Assembly (NCBI GenBank): GCA_019638275.1
Contig: JAHBUC010000002.1
Location: forward strand, 124,001 to 188,000
Direction: 5' to 3'
Length of the DNA: 64,000 nt
From: Cyclobacteriaceae bacterium
GTDB taxonomy: Bacteria > Bacteroidota > Bacteroidia > Cytophagales > Cyclobacteriaceae
Shown: positions 1 to 8,305 of the stretch, one piece after another
How the letters are laid out: every line of letters starts with the position of its first letter
How positions within the stretch are numbered: position 1 is the first letter of the stretch
Notes under the pieces: generated by a model
Told to the model about the DNA's origin: nothing
Seen by the model: only the letters and a program-made list of their open reading frames with translations
Databases searched by the model: none
Translations under genes and position numbers: made by a program

Positions 1-1
1 T

Positions 2-943
2 GAAGTATTCAGAAATGAAGTACTCAAGAATGCCACCGTTACCAACATGGGTAAAGCCAACGGTTCTTTTATCCAGATTCAAAATCAAACCTCATCGGTA
101 AACTGGTCGGGTAAGCCGGAGGGAGAAAGTCCGTACTTCCGTGCCGTGGTTGTCGACTTTGATGTATTGCAAACGCTTGACTTTTCCCTGCAATCAGGGC
201 GTCTTTTCTCACGCGAGTTTAACGACACAAGCAATTTCGTGCTCACCCAACGCGCTGTTGAACAAATGGGATTAACTGAACCGGTTGGTCAGCGTATTTC
301 CTTGTGGGGAACAGAAGGAACCGTTGTTGGTGTTGTAGATGATTTTCACAGCCGCTCCATGCATGAAGCCATTGACCCGATTGTATTTATGTGCAATCCG
401 CAATGGGGTGGATTGGTATATGCCCGCGTTGAACCGGCTCAAGCACAGGCAGCTATCGAACACATTCAGGCTACTTACAAAAAATTCAGCCCTGAATATC
501 CGTTTGAATACACCTTTATGGATGAAAGCTTTGGCAAACTTTACAAAACCGAACAGGTTACCGGTACGTTGGCCCTCGGCTTCACCGCCATGGCAATTAT
601 CATCTCTGCATTGGGCTTACTTGGTTTAGCTGCTTATACCGCTGAACGAAGAAAAAAGGAAATCAGCATTCGAAAAACATTGGGCGCTTCTGTAAGTGGA
701 CTCGTTACCTTGATTACCCGCGACTTTGTAGTGCTCAGTCTGATTGCTGCTGTCGTTGGTTGTCCGATTGCCTGGTGGTTAATGAAGGGCTTTCTGAACA
801 ACTATGCTTACCGTACTGTGCTTGGCTGGGAAGTGTTCGTTTTCACCGCAATTGGTGTGATGGCGCTTTCTCTTTTGATAGTTATCTATCAAGTAGCGAA
901 GGCGGCTATGGCCAACCCGGTAAATTCGTTACGGAACGAGTAA
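2..943 (+). CDS. ABC transporter permease, MacB/FtsX type, C-terminal part
   Basis: The reading frame is open to the left edge, so this is the C-terminal part of a larger permease. A periplasmic MacB-PCD-like stretch (VVGVVDDFHSRSMHEAIDP) is followed by the FtsX domain with three membrane segments. The sequence RRKKEISIRKTLGAS between the first two segments is the conserved cytoplasmic loop of the family, and the product ends in NPVNSLRNE, the usual tail. Its C-terminus is clearly paralogous to the complete 816-residue permease encoded near 16.4-18.8 kb. Family members couple an ATPase to export or to envelope processes; the substrate cannot be read from the sequence. It converges on the DUF3307 gene with a one-base gap. 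Confidence 0.9.
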   Translation, partial: EVFRNEVLKNATVTNMGKANGSFIQIQNQTSSVNWSGKPEGESPYFRAVVVDFDVLQTLDFSLQSGRLFSREFNDTSNFVLTQRAVEQMGLTEPVGQRISLWGTEGTVVGVVDDFHSRSMHEAIDPIVFMCNPQWGGLVYARVEPAQAQAAIEHIQATYKKFSPEYPFEYTFMDESFGKLYKTEQVTGTLALGFTAMAIIISALGLLGLAAYTAERRKKEISIRKTLGASVSGLVTLITRDFVVLSLIAAVVGCPIAWWLMKGFLNNYAYRTVLGWEVFVFTAIGVMALSLLIVIYQVAKAAMANPVNSLRNE

Positions 944-944
944 C

Positions 945-1295
945 CTAAAGACTGAAATATTCCCACGCCATAATCAAGGTGGCTGAATGGATAAACTGAT
1001 CCAGACCGATGATGAGGAAGAAAACTCTGCGGTTATTGTGGTAAGCTGTGGTGAGTTTGCTGGTAAAAAAATCAGTAACCCAATGTAGTGCTCCGTTTAT
1101 TCCGGCAAAAAGTAAAGCCGTATGCCAATCCAATAACAGCAATGAAAAGCCGAGTAACACAATTGAGTACGTAAGCACATGAACGGTGAGCCACTTTATG
1201 CTTTTGCTCTTATTTAGCGCCATCGTTTCGGTTTGAAACAGAAAGTCGGCAACCCAATGTGCGAACAAAATGGTAATGAGTGGATGTAGCTCCAT
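945..1295 (-). CDS. DUF3307 family membrane protein
   Basis: A 116-residue integral membrane protein with about four hydrophobic segments. The N-terminal pattern HWVADFLFQTETMALNKSKS, with the following HVLTYSI and a later HWVTDF, matches DUF3307, a family of small membrane proteins of unknown function. Conserved His and Asp residues within the membrane segments are typical. The start ATG follows an A/T-rich leader. The gene is convergent with the ABC permease and lies 40 bp downstream of the Ada-like gene on the same strand, so it could be the last gene of that transcript. No function is proposed. Confidence 0.85.
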   Translation of the reverse strand: MELHPLITILFAHWVADFLFQTETMALNKSKSIKWLTVHVLTYSIVLLGFSLLLLDWHTALLFAGINGALHWVTDFFTSKLTTAYHNNRRVFFLIIGLDQFIHSATLIMAWEYFSL

Positions 1296-1335
1296 AATTA
1301 TAAGACTTCAAGCTAATTCTTATTGAGCAAAAAAT

Positions 1336-1572
1336 CTACACTGACTTTAAACTTGAATTTTTTCGCCAGCAATTCTTACACGGCCTGAATCCGAGTAACC
1401 TTGCCTCCCCTTCATGCTTAAAAAATACCCGATTTTCGCGCTTCATGCGTTTCCCGGAATAACAACGCAAGGTTCCATAAATTTTTAAACGCAGGTTCCC
1501 CGCCAGCAAAACCTCACCGTTGCGCAACAAACGCCTCAGCTCTTCCTCAGTTACGTGCTTATGATACCACAT
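1336..1572 (-). CDS. Small Ada-like metal-binding domain protein
   Basis: A stand-alone 78-residue protein resembling the N-terminal zinc domain of the Ada methyl-phosphotriester repair protein. The region YGTLRCYSGKRMKRENRVFF is followed by GFRPCKNC. Ada uses four Cys ligands (CxxxC and CxxC); here the first pair has only one Cys (CYSGK), leaving three in this region. That may mean altered metal binding or loss of methyl-acceptor activity. There is no methyltransferase or AraC domain. Its start overlaps the stop of the upstream 2OG-Fe(II) oxygenase gene (TGATG), so translation is probably coupled. The neighbours suggest a role in alkylation damage response, by inference only. Confidence 0.75.
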   Translation of the reverse strand: MWYHKHVTEEELRRLLRNGEVLLAGNLRLKIYGTLRCYSGKRMKRENRVFFKHEGEARLLGFRPCKNCWRKNSSLKSV

Positions 1573-2270
1573 CAGGCAGCATCGTGAAAAATCAATCCCA
1601 ACGCAAATCGCTGTCCGTGCTTGACTTCACTTACCCCGTGCTTCATGCGCGACTTATAAAACCCATGTTTGCCAGCAACCGGTCTAAAGTTGGTGGTGAA
1701 AATAACCGCATCGCCCTGGTTAGGTCGGATAACTTCTGCTTTCGATTGTGCGCGTGGCAACTGTTCGGTAAGCACAAAATCACCACCCTCGTGTTCAACA
1801 CCTTGCTGCGTTAACACAAAAACCACCTGAAAGGGAAAGTAAACTTCGCCATACAAATCCTGATGCAAGGTATTATACCCACCAGGTTGATAACGAAGTA
1901 TAAGCGGTGTCGGGCGCAGTTGATTTTTTGCTTTGCATAATTCGAGTAATTGCTGATGCTGCTCCGGATATTGCATTTCAATACCCAGTTTTTGCATCCA
2001 GTCGTTGGCTAATATTGATAAGGGTTGATACAGGCCTTCCCGCAAAACCTGAATGGAAGGCGGCAACGGGTAATTAAAATATTTGTATTCGCCTTTGCCA
2101 AATCGGTACCGTTCCATGGAAATAACGCTTCGGAAGAGTTGATCATCATTATAAAAACCTTGCAGGTGCTCGCACTCCGCCTTTGAAAGCACGCCTGGAA
2201 TAATGGCGTATCCCTTTGTGTTTAAAGATTCAACTATCTCATTCCAGTTCATGGCTTGAATCGATTTCAT
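1572..2270 (-). CDS. 2OG-Fe(II) oxygenase
   Basis: A 232-residue non-haem iron dioxygenase. The iron triad is visible as H136-x-D138 (NTLHQDLYGE) and H211 (MKHGVSEV), and R221 (GQRFALGL) is positioned to bind 2-oxoglutarate. The fold matches the prolyl-4-hydroxylase/AlkB-like double-stranded beta-helix, probably the COG3826 group. The start at the Met of MKSIQAMNWNEI was preferred; MNWNEI six residues further in and an upstream ATG are alternatives. It lies head-to-head with an alkA-like gene and is coupled to an Ada-like zinc protein. That setting suggests nucleic-acid alkylation repair, but the substrate is unproven. Confidence 0.8.
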   Translation of the reverse strand: MKSIQAMNWNEIVESLNTKGYAIIPGVLSKAECEHLQGFYNDDQLFRSVISMERYRFGKGEYKYFNYPLPPSIQVLREGLYQPLSILANDWMQKLGIEMQYPEQHQQLLELCKAKNQLRPTPLILRYQPGGYNTLHQDLYGEVYFPFQVVFVLTQQGVEHEGGDFVLTEQLPRAQSKAEVIRPNQGDAVIFTTNFRPVAGKHGFYKSRMKHGVSEVKHGQRFALGLIFHDAA

Positions 2271-2383
2271 GGTTTTGAATTTTGAATTCAAAGTTGACCG
2301 CAGTATCAACCCGGTTCAACCTGAAACTTGCGGACTTACCCGCACCGCTTGCTTTCCCGCTTCCGATATCTTTACATTTACGC

Positions 2384-3273
2384 ATGAAGCTTACGCTCAC
2401 CCTTCCGGAAGAATTCAGCTACGAACATAGCCTGCAGTTTTTAAAGCGCTCACCAAAGGAATTGCTTCATACCCTTGAGGGTAACTCGGTTTACAAGGCC
2501 ATACCAATCGACAATGAAATTGTTTTGTTCTCTGTAAGTGAGAAAAAGAATACGCTGATAATCGATTTTATAAAAACCAAGCCCTCAACATCACAGCAGG
2601 AAAAAACAAAACGGTTTGTAACCGAATGGTTTGACCTGGAAACAAACCTCAAACCATTTTACCAGCTCGCCCGAAAAGACGAATTGTTGAAACCCCTGAT
2701 TAAAAAATACTCAGGCTACCGCATTGTTGGTCAGCCGGATTTATTTGAGTCACTGATATGGGCCGTACTCGGGCAACAAATTAACCTTGGTTTTGCCTAC
2801 ACCCTCAAGCAACGGTTTGTTGAAAAATTTGGGGATGCCATACACTGGAACGGAAATGCCTACCACCTTTTTCCATCACCCGAAAAAGTAGCAACCCTGA
2901 CTGATGATGACCTGCTCCCCCTCCAGTTTTCGCGGCAGAAAAGTAAATACACGGTGGGCATCGCGCAGGTGTTTGCTGAAGGAGTTGTTTCGAAAAATCA
3001 GCTTATGGGGTTACCGCTCGCAGAAGCAAAAGAAAAATTAATGACCATAAAGGTGTTGGCAACTGGACAGCCAATTATGCCCTCATGAAAACCTTCCGTT
3101 ACCCGGATGCCTTTCCCTTGGAAGATGCCGGCTTACACAATGCGCTGAAAAATCAACTTGGTCTTGATAAAAAACCAAGCCTTGATCGCGTTAAAAAGAT
3201 CTTTAAGAAATACGCAGGTTGGGAGGCTTACGCTACGTTGTACTTGTGGAAGAGTCTCGAGCTTACTTCTTGA
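2384..3273 (+). pseudogene. alkA: DNA-3-methyladenine glycosylase (AlkA type), frameshifted
   Basis: The product matches AlkA-type HhH-GPD base-excision glycosylases: an N-terminal TBP-like half (MKLTLTLPEEFSYEHSL), the motif ESLIWAVLGQQINLGFA near the middle, then the helix-hairpin-helix. The frame breaks at the A run at 3049-3051. Adding one base restores KGVGNWTANYAL and runs into MKTFRYPDAFPLEDAGLHNAL, which carries the catalytic Asp (LEDAG). As read, the first frame ends after about 234 residues, before the catalytic Asp, so no active enzyme is made. The start was placed at MKLTL because it begins the domain. A TATCTTTA element lies just upstream. It may be a real pseudogene or a homopolymer sequencing error. 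Confidence 0.85.
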
Positions 3274-4501
3274 AATTCAAGATCACCCGCTCAATAATAT
3301 CGCAACACTCATGGAGCTGCTCTTCCGTAATCACCAACGGTGGTGCTAACCGGATAATATTTCCATGCGTTGGCTTGGCCAGTAAACCGTGCTTCGAAAA
3401 CTCAACACAAATGTTCCAGGCGGTTTCACTTTTCGGAGTATCGTTGATCACAATCGCGTTGAGCAAACCCTTGCCGCGCACCAGCGTAACCATGTCCGAT
3501 TTTTTAATCAGCGCGGTCATGCGGTCGCGGAAAATTTTTCCAAGATGCTCGGCACGCTCGGCCAGCTTTTCATCTTTCACTACTTGTAAGGCTTCCATGC
3601 ACACTACGGCAGCCAATGGATTTCCGCCAAACGTGGAACCATGTTCACCCGGCTTGATCACCAACATAACCTCATCATCGGCCAATACCACCGAAACCGG
3701 AAGCACCCCGCCACTTAAGGCTTTACCTAAAATCAATAAATCAGGGCGAACCTCTTCATGCTCGCTGGCCAGCATTTTTCCGGTGCGCGCAATGCCGGTT
3801 TGAATTTCATCCATCATCAGCAACACGTTGTGCTGCTTGCACAATTTCTCCGCTGCTTTCAGGTAACCTTCAGCCGGCACATAAACCCCGGCTTCACCTT
3901 GTATCGGTTCAATCCACAAACCACACACATTGGGATTGGCCAATGCTTTTTCAAGTGCGGGCACGTTATCGTAATCAACAATTTCAAAGCCCGGCATAAA
4001 CGGACCAAAACCTTTGCGTGCCGCTTGATCCGTAGAGGCCGAAATAATGGTGGTGGTTCGGCCGTGAAAATTTTTCTTCACCGCCACAATCACGGCTTCA
4101 TTTTCTGGTATACCCTTGTACGTATAGCCCCACTTGCGCGCTAGCTTAATGGCCGTTTCATTGGCTTCGGCTCCGCTGTTCATAAACAGCGCTTTCTGGT
4201 AGCCAAATGTTTCACACACATATTTTTCGGCCAGTCCAAGTTTGTCGTTATAAAACGCGCGCGAGGTTAACGTGAGTTCTTTGGCTTGTTCAATCAACGC
4301 GTTGATGATGCGCGGGTGGCAGTGCCCCTGGTTTACGGCACTGTAAGCCGACAAAAAATCGTAGTAGCGGTTGCCTTCCACATCCCACAAAAACACGCCT
4401 TCGCCCTTACTCAATACCACCGGCAGCGGATGATAGTTGTGCGCGCCATACTGATCTTCCAACAAAATAGCTTCCCGGCTGTTTGTAATCGCTTCTACCA
4501 T
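3263..4501 (-). CDS. rocD: Ornithine aminotransferase
   Basis: A 412-residue class III PLP-dependent aminotransferase, the usual length. It transfers the delta-amino group of ornithine to 2-oxoglutarate, giving glutamate semialdehyde for proline or glutamate metabolism in the cytosol. Visible signatures are [19 protein letters not shown] near residues 47-65, [20 protein letters not shown] near 108-126, the cofactor Asp231 in [15 protein letters not shown], and the Schiff-base Lys260 in [11 protein letters not shown]. The start is the Met of [10 protein letters not shown]; the in-frame extension upstream does not resemble the family. The 3' end overlaps the end of the broken alkA gene by about 11 bp on the opposite strand. 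No arginine or proline genes lie next to it. Confidence 0.95.
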   Translation of the reverse strand: MVEAITNSREAILLEDQYGAHNYHPLPVVLSKGEGVFLWDVEGNRYYDFLSAYSAVNQGHCHPRIINALIEQAKELTLTSRAFYNDKLGLAEKYVCETFGYQKALFMNSGAEANETAIKLARKWGYTYKGIPENEAVIVAVKKNFHGRTTTIISASTDQAARKGFGPFMPGFEIVDYDNVPALEKALANPNVCGLWIEPIQGEAGVYVPAEGYLKAAEKLCKQHNVLLMMDEIQTGIARTGKMLASEHEEVRPDLLILGKALSGGVLPVSVVLADDEVMLVIKPGEHGSTFGGNPLAAVVCMEALQVVKDEKLAERAEHLGKIFRDRMTALIKKSDMVTLVRGKGLLNAIVINDTPKSETAWNICVEFSKHGLLAKPTHGNIIRLAPPLVITEEQLHECCDIIERVILNFKK

Positions 4502-4662
4502 AAAATATTGTGTGTTTTTACTACTGAAATCGACTGCAAGATACCAAATAAGGCACTGAAAGCCAATGCGTTCTTTATCTCCTTCACCAACTGACACACT
4601 TTGTCAGTTGTCGGTAAGGATATTGGCCACAGCATCAACAGAATTGAATTAACTTTACCGCT

Positions 4663-5952
4663 ATGGAGAATGGCATTGATAACATTAAGCGACTTTTTAA
4701 CGAGCTGAAGACGTTCACGCTGTGGGATAGGTTATTCCATTGGGGCAGAATCAGGGCGTTGTTGGTTGAAACAAGCGCTGAACTTCAACGGTTGGTATCC
4801 GGGATGGGCGCGTTGCAGGCCGAAAACCGAAAACTTGAAAGTTCGATTGAGCGGTTATCCGATGACAAAATCACGTTTCAAAAAGAAAACAGTGTACTGA
4901 AAGAGAAAAACGATAACTACTTAAAGCGAGGCACAGAACTGGCCAACGAAAAGGAATCGTTTAAAAATAAAGCTGACCTGCTAGACCGGGAATGTAACCG
5001 GTTACGCGAAGAAATTCTTCAACTGAAAACCAAAGACGAACAACGCAGAACGGAACATGAGAAGGCCATCCATCAACTGGTGAAATTGCGTGAAGATATT
5101 TTGAAAGAACGCCACGACAAAGAAGAGAAAGAAAAGAAGGCAGCCTACGAAAAACTCCGCAGGCTAAAAGAAACCTGGTCGAAACACGAAGCCGATGTAA
5201 AAAACCGGATAAAAATTATTTGCAACCGTCATGGCGTAGAGTACTTGGAGTCTGTGCCCTTTAAAGGCAAACCGGATAATACCTTAAAGATCAACGATGA
5301 GTTTATTGTGTTTGATGCAAAAAGTCCGGGTAGCGATGACTTATCCAACTTTCCGTTGTACTTACGAAACCAGGCTGAAAGTGTAAGCAAGTACGTAAAG
5401 GAAGAAAATGTACGAAGAGAAGTTTTTTTGGTGGTGCCCACCAACACGCTTGATGTAGTGGAGCAGTTCGAATATAAACTGAGCGATTATACAGTTTATG
5501 TGATTTCCATCGATGCGCTGGAACCCATCATTCTTTCGTTGCGAAAAATTGAAGAGTATGAATTTGCCGAACAGCTAAGTCCGGAGGAGCGTGAAAACAT
5601 TTGCCGTGTGATTGGCAAGTTTGTGCACCTCTCGAAAAGAAGGATTCAGATTGACGGATTTTTTGCCAAACAGTTTTTTGAATTGGTGTACCGCAGCGAG
5701 GCCGACTTGCCAAAAGATTTCCTCGACAAGGTGATTGAATTTGAGAAAGCCGAAAAACTCAACCCGCCAATTGAGCGCAGGGCACGACAGATCAGCAACA
5801 AGGAACTTGAAATTGAAATACGCGAGCGTAAAACCGATGCCGAACAAAAGGGCATTGAGATGGATGAGTCCATGCTTACCAAAAACCTGAACAAACTTCC
5901 CTTGTATACCGATAAGCCCAAAGAAGAAACGCAGAAGGATTTGTTTGAGTAG
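4663..5952 (+). CDS. rmuC: DNA recombination protein RmuC family
   Basis: A 429-residue protein with a long, charged coiled coil (about residues 40-185), followed by the RmuC domain (about 190-370). The domain shows LESVPFKGKPDNTLKI, INDEFIVFDAKSPGSDDLSNFP and YVKEENVRREVFLVVPTNTLD, where the D-A-K stretch resembles a PD-(D/E)xK nuclease core. RmuC proteins limit rearrangements at inverted repeats. Many homologues have an N-terminal membrane anchor; none is evident here. A TAACTTTA element ends only a few bases before the ATG, so the transcript may be nearly leaderless. The following RDD gene is 17 bp downstream on the same strand. Confidence 0.85.
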   Translation: MENGIDNIKRLFNELKTFTLWDRLFHWGRIRALLVETSAELQRLVSGMGALQAENRKLESSIERLSDDKITFQKENSVLKEKNDNYLKRGTELANEKESFKNKADLLDRECNRLREEILQLKTKDEQRRTEHEKAIHQLVKLREDILKERHDKEEKEKKAAYEKLRRLKETWSKHEADVKNRIKIICNRHGVEYLESVPFKGKPDNTLKINDEFIVFDAKSPGSDDLSNFPLYLRNQAESVSKYVKEENVRREVFLVVPTNTLDVVEQFEYKLSDYTVYVISIDALEPIILSLRKIEEYEFAEQLSPEERENICRVIGKFVHLSKRRIQIDGFFAKQFFELVYRSEADLPKDFLDKVIEFEKAEKLNPPIERRARQISNKELEIEIRERKTDAEQKGIEMDESMLTKNLNKLPLYTDKPKEETQKDLFE

Positions 5953-5969
5953 GCGAGATTTCCCTAATC

Positions 5970-6623
5970 ATGGAAGCTCAAAAAAATTCACTGTCACTAA
6001 AAAGTTGGCTGAAAATATCAGCAGAATCACTTTATAATGAATTTTGGGGAGAAGATGTTTATCATCCAATTCTTAGGCGACTGCTTGCATTTATAGTCGA
6101 CTTCATTGTGGTCTTCGCTATCAATGTAATCCCTCTGATTGCTCATTTATTTGGAACAGTGATTGATTTGGAGCTACATATAACCCTAATAATAAATCTT
6201 ACCATAAGCACTTCATACTTTGCCATTCTAACAAGTAAAATTGGAGACGGACAAACATTGGGTAAAAGGGTTTTTAAAATAAAAGTAACCAGCGAAAATG
6301 GAAACGTTATAAGTCTGACGAAATCGTTTCTAAGAAGTCTGCCAATAGTTCTATTGATTCATTGGTATTTGATTGCCTTAACTTTAACCATCCACAATCT
6401 TCCATTCAGATACATTTTACATATACTTTTGATCTTTGTATTTGGCATCATGTATTTTTCAATCATCAAACTTAACAGACAAGGACTTCACGACTTATTG
6501 TTAGGCACCCAGGTAATTCAAAAAGAATCATCAACTCAAACAAGAAAAAACTTAAACCTGAGGATCATATTAGGGTTTGCATTACCGGTTGGGACATACG
6601 TAGCCTATTGGTTAAATAGATAA
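5970..6623 (+). CDS. RDD family membrane protein
   Basis: A 217-residue protein with an RDD domain: LRRLLAFIVDFIVVFAINVI (the R-D-D region, with R and D retained), then GDGQTLGKRVFKIKV and RQGLHDLLLGTQVI, which are the three typical blocks. About four to five hydrophobic segments are spread over the whole length. RDD proteins have been linked to ion exchange, but most are uncharacterised, and no substrate can be read here. The coding sequence is visibly richer in A+T than rmuC upstream. The ATG follows rmuC by 17 bp, so the two may be cotranscribed. Confidence 0.85.
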   Translation: MEAQKNSLSLKSWLKISAESLYNEFWGEDVYHPILRRLLAFIVDFIVVFAINVIPLIAHLFGTVIDLELHITLIINLTISTSYFAILTSKIGDGQTLGKRVFKIKVTSENGNVISLTKSFLRSLPIVLLIHWYLIALTLTIHNLPFRYILHILLIFVFGIMYFSIIKLNRQGLHDLLLGTQVIQKESSTQTRKNLNLRIILGFALPVGTYVAYWLNR

Positions 6624-6703
6624 ATACTCTTATACGCAGTTTTTCTCTTGTCTTTGTTCAACACAATCCTGTATCTTAGGGAAACCCTAACTACATGCTT
6701 TAT

Positions 6704-7087
6704 ATGAAAAAGATTTTCCTGTTCATCCTGGTAGCTGTTGTACTGGCTGCCTGTTCCACCACTCAAAAAACATCATCCGCTAAAAAAGCGCCCTCACCCG
6801 AAGGCCAATGGGAATACGCCATTTCCGATACGCCTGAAGGTAATTTTTCCGGCATCATGACGGTAACAAAAAATGGCGAAGGTTATACCGCATCCTTAAA
6901 CGCCAACGGCAACGACTTACCGTTTGATTCCTTCAACTGGGATGAAAGCGCCCTGAAAGCCACCGGTGAACTCAACTACTCCGGCACACCCGTTCAGTTT
7001 CAGGCTGCTATGAATGAAGACCAGATGGAAGGCGGCCTCTCGGCCATGGGAATGGTGTTTCCGTTTAAGGCGATGAGGAAGCGGTAG
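6704..7087 (+). CDS. Small lipoprotein, function unknown
   Basis: About 127 residues with a lipoprotein signal peptide: MKKIFLFILVAVVLAAC, lipidation Cys17. After a Ser/Thr/Lys-rich linker follows a beta-rich domain (GQWEYAISDTPEGNFSGIM, ATGELNYSGTPVQF) like small Bacteroidota lipoproteins that have no assigned role. The start at the second ATG (MKKIF) gives a cleaner signal peptide than the ATG nine bases upstream. A possible promoter, TTG with a downstream TATCTTAG, lies before the gene. It is the last gene before the repeat-bounded A+T-rich island that begins about 20 bp after its stop. Confidence 0.7.
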   Translation: MKKIFLFILVAVVLAACSTTQKTSSAKKAPSPEGQWEYAISDTPEGNFSGIMTVTKNGEGYTASLNANGNDLPFDSFNWDESALKATGELNYSGTPVQFQAAMNEDQMEGGLSAMGMVFPFKAMRKR

Positions 7088-7107
7088 AGGGCTGAATATA
7101 TTTAGAA

Positions 7108-7123
7108 GTTGTGTGCAATGCTC
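7108..7123 (+). repeat. Left arm of a 16-bp perfect inverted repeat
   Basis: GTTGTGTGCAATGCTC here is exactly reverse-complementary to GAGCATTGCACACAAC at 7876-7891. The two copies enclose a two-gene module (93-residue protein plus PIN protein) with nothing else inside. In an integron cassette, the first bases (TTRRRY and following) belong to the same recombination site as the R'' arm at the far end, so this arrangement is expected there. The arm begins GTTGTGT, close to the GTTRRRY core. Confidence 0.75.
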
Positions 7124-7143
7124 TGAAAAAAAAGTAAACTATT

Positions 7144-7425
7144 ATGAAACTGACATTTAAAGACCTTCTGAGTTTAGCGAAAATACATTTAAAGGATATG
7201 TCAACGTTAACAAATCCTGACTTTAGATTAGAGCAGGCAGAGTTTAACAAAGACGAGAACTCTTGGGATATTGTTGTTTCCTACTTAGTCGAAAACACTA
7301 ACAGGCGGACAAACCCTTTAAATGCGTTGACATCTGAGTTTCTATTTCTCCGCATGTATAAAAAAATAAAAATCAACGAGAACGGGGAGATTATTGGCTT
7401 TTACATTTTCAATAACAAAGAATGA
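7144..7425 (+). CDS. Small protein paired with a PIN protein, possible antitoxin
   Basis: A 93-residue hydrophilic protein that I do not recognise. An N-terminal helix (FKDLLSLAKIHLKDM) is followed by alternating beta-strands (WDIVVSYLVEN, FLFLRMYKKIKINENGEIIG), recalling small cystatin/NTF2-like folds, but this is only an impression. Its stop overlaps the ATG of the PIN gene by four bases (ATGA), the coupling usual in toxin-antitoxin pairs. No DNA-binding motif typical of PIN antitoxins (AbrB, RHH, Phd) is seen, so an antitoxin role is inferred from position only. The DNA is A+T rich. Confidence 0.55.
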   Translation: MKLTFKDLLSLAKIHLKDMSTLTNPDFRLEQAEFNKDENSWDIVVSYLVENTNRRTNPLNALTSEFLFLRMYKKIKINENGEIIGFYIFNNKE

Positions 7426-7877
7426 TTCTAATTGACACTAATGCATTAGTTGTGTTGCTTCTTGGACTCATGGACCCAAGACTAATTAATAATCATAAAA
7501 GGACGTCCATCTATGAAGAACAGGATTTCAATGACTTAATTTCAGTTATAGGTAGTATCGACAAGCTTATAGTCCTACCAAATGTATGGACTGAAGTAGA
7601 CAATCTTTTGAATGATTTCGGGGGAGAGCAAAAGTATGAATACATTACAAGAACAATTGACACTATGAAATTGAGTTCAGAAAAATATATTGAATCAATT
7701 AAGGCAGTTCAAAGTTATACCTATTACGACTTAGGACTTACAGACTCTTTAATATTAGAGTGTGCAAAAGATTGTGATTTTTTGGTTACATCAGACTCGG
7801 GTTTATCGGATTATGCAATAGCCAACGGAGTACTTGTTTACGATATTGTAAAAAATAGAAATGAGAGACTGCAATGA
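7422..7877 (+). CDS. PIN domain protein (putative ribonuclease)
   Basis: A 151-residue PIN-like protein. The acidic residues expected at a metal-dependent RNase site are present: D5 (ILIDTNALV), E58 (PNVWTEVDNLL), D108 (LGLTDSLIL) and D125 (LVTSDSGLSDYA). The order and spacing match the family, with an insertion between strand 1 and the Glu helix. PIN proteins act as toxin RNases or as RNA-processing enzymes. The gene overlaps the 93-residue gene by four bases, and its stop codon overlaps the right arm of the 16-bp inverted repeat. It probably forms a mobile two-gene module; toxicity is not shown by the sequence. Confidence 0.75.
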   Translation: MILIDTNALVVLLLGLMDPRLINNHKRTSIYEEQDFNDLISVIGSIDKLIVLPNVWTEVDNLLNDFGGEQKYEYITRTIDTMKLSSEKYIESIKAVQSYTYYDLGLTDSLILECAKDCDFLVTSDSGLSDYAIANGVLVYDIVKNRNERLQ

Positions 7878-8055
7878 GCATTGCACACAACACCGTGTTT
7901 AAGTAATTGCGGGGTTTTGTGTCCTTATTCAAATCGGTTTCTTAAGTTTGTACTTAACCGTGGAGAGTTGCGCAGCAGGTCGGGTTTAACATTCCGTTGC
8001 ACTCCCATTTTTAAACCCTCCTATGCCCGCAACTCCTTAAACACAAAACGTTGAC
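7876..8055 (+). repeat. attC-like imperfect palindrome after the PIN gene
   Basis: The element starts with the right arm of the 16-bp inverted repeat (ending CAAC, 7888-7891). Arm 7895-7913 pairs with 8026-8044 at 17 of 19 positions, and the outer CAAC pairs with GTTG at 8050-8053 across unequal spacers of 3 and 5 bases. Nested arms with asymmetric spacers are the plan of integron attC sites (R''-L''...L'-R'). An inner pairing (AGTTGCG at 7966 with CGCAACT at 8028, and GGGTTTAA at 7982 with TTAAACCC at 8011) is also possible. A different type of palindromic repeat cannot be excluded. Confidence 0.5.
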
Positions 8056-8068
8056 AGTAGTGCACAAA

Positions 8069-8287
8069 ATGAAAAAGCGATTACTAACAATCGGGATACT
8101 TGCGACAGTTTATGTACTGAGCTACTTGATTTTCAGAAATACAAATATTGAGACTTGGGATAAAGACGGCAAGCAATATGTAATCTTCCCAAAGGGACAG
8201 ACTTGGATTTATTATTTCTATCGACCGCTAACATACATCGATAGTAAAGTCACCACAATGAATTTTCATATTGGGCCGCATGAGTAA
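8069..8287 (+). CDS. Small membrane-anchored protein, unknown
   Basis: About 72 residues: a short basic N-terminus, one hydrophobic segment (LLTIGILATVYVLSYLIF) and a polar tail with the strand-like stretch GKQYVIFPKGQTWIYYFYRPL. I do not recognise a family. The ATG start (MKKRLL) is preferred over the in-frame TTG 18 bases upstream, which lies inside the attC-like right arm. It precedes the next small membrane protein gene by 18 bp, so the two could share a transcript or a cassette. Confidence 0.55.
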   Translation: MKKRLLTIGILATVYVLSYLIFRNTNIETWDKDGKQYVIFPKGQTWIYYFYRPLTYIDSKVTTMNFHIGPHE

Positions 8288-8305
8288 ACGTACCACGAAA
8301 GGATC

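Noticed and set aside
3040..3060. Programmed frameshift in alkA
   Set aside because: Only AAA is present, no slippery heptamer; a deletion or sequence error is simpler.
3219..3803. Open frame of 194 codons on the plus strand opposite ornithine aminotransferase
   Set aside because: Antisense shadow; Ser/Thr/Ala-rich composition with no motifs, while the other strand encodes a clear enzyme.
7878..8068. Group II intron or riboswitch in the palindromic stretch
   Set aside because: No domain V-like hairpin or known aptamer core; the nested arms are better explained as a recombination-site-like repeat.
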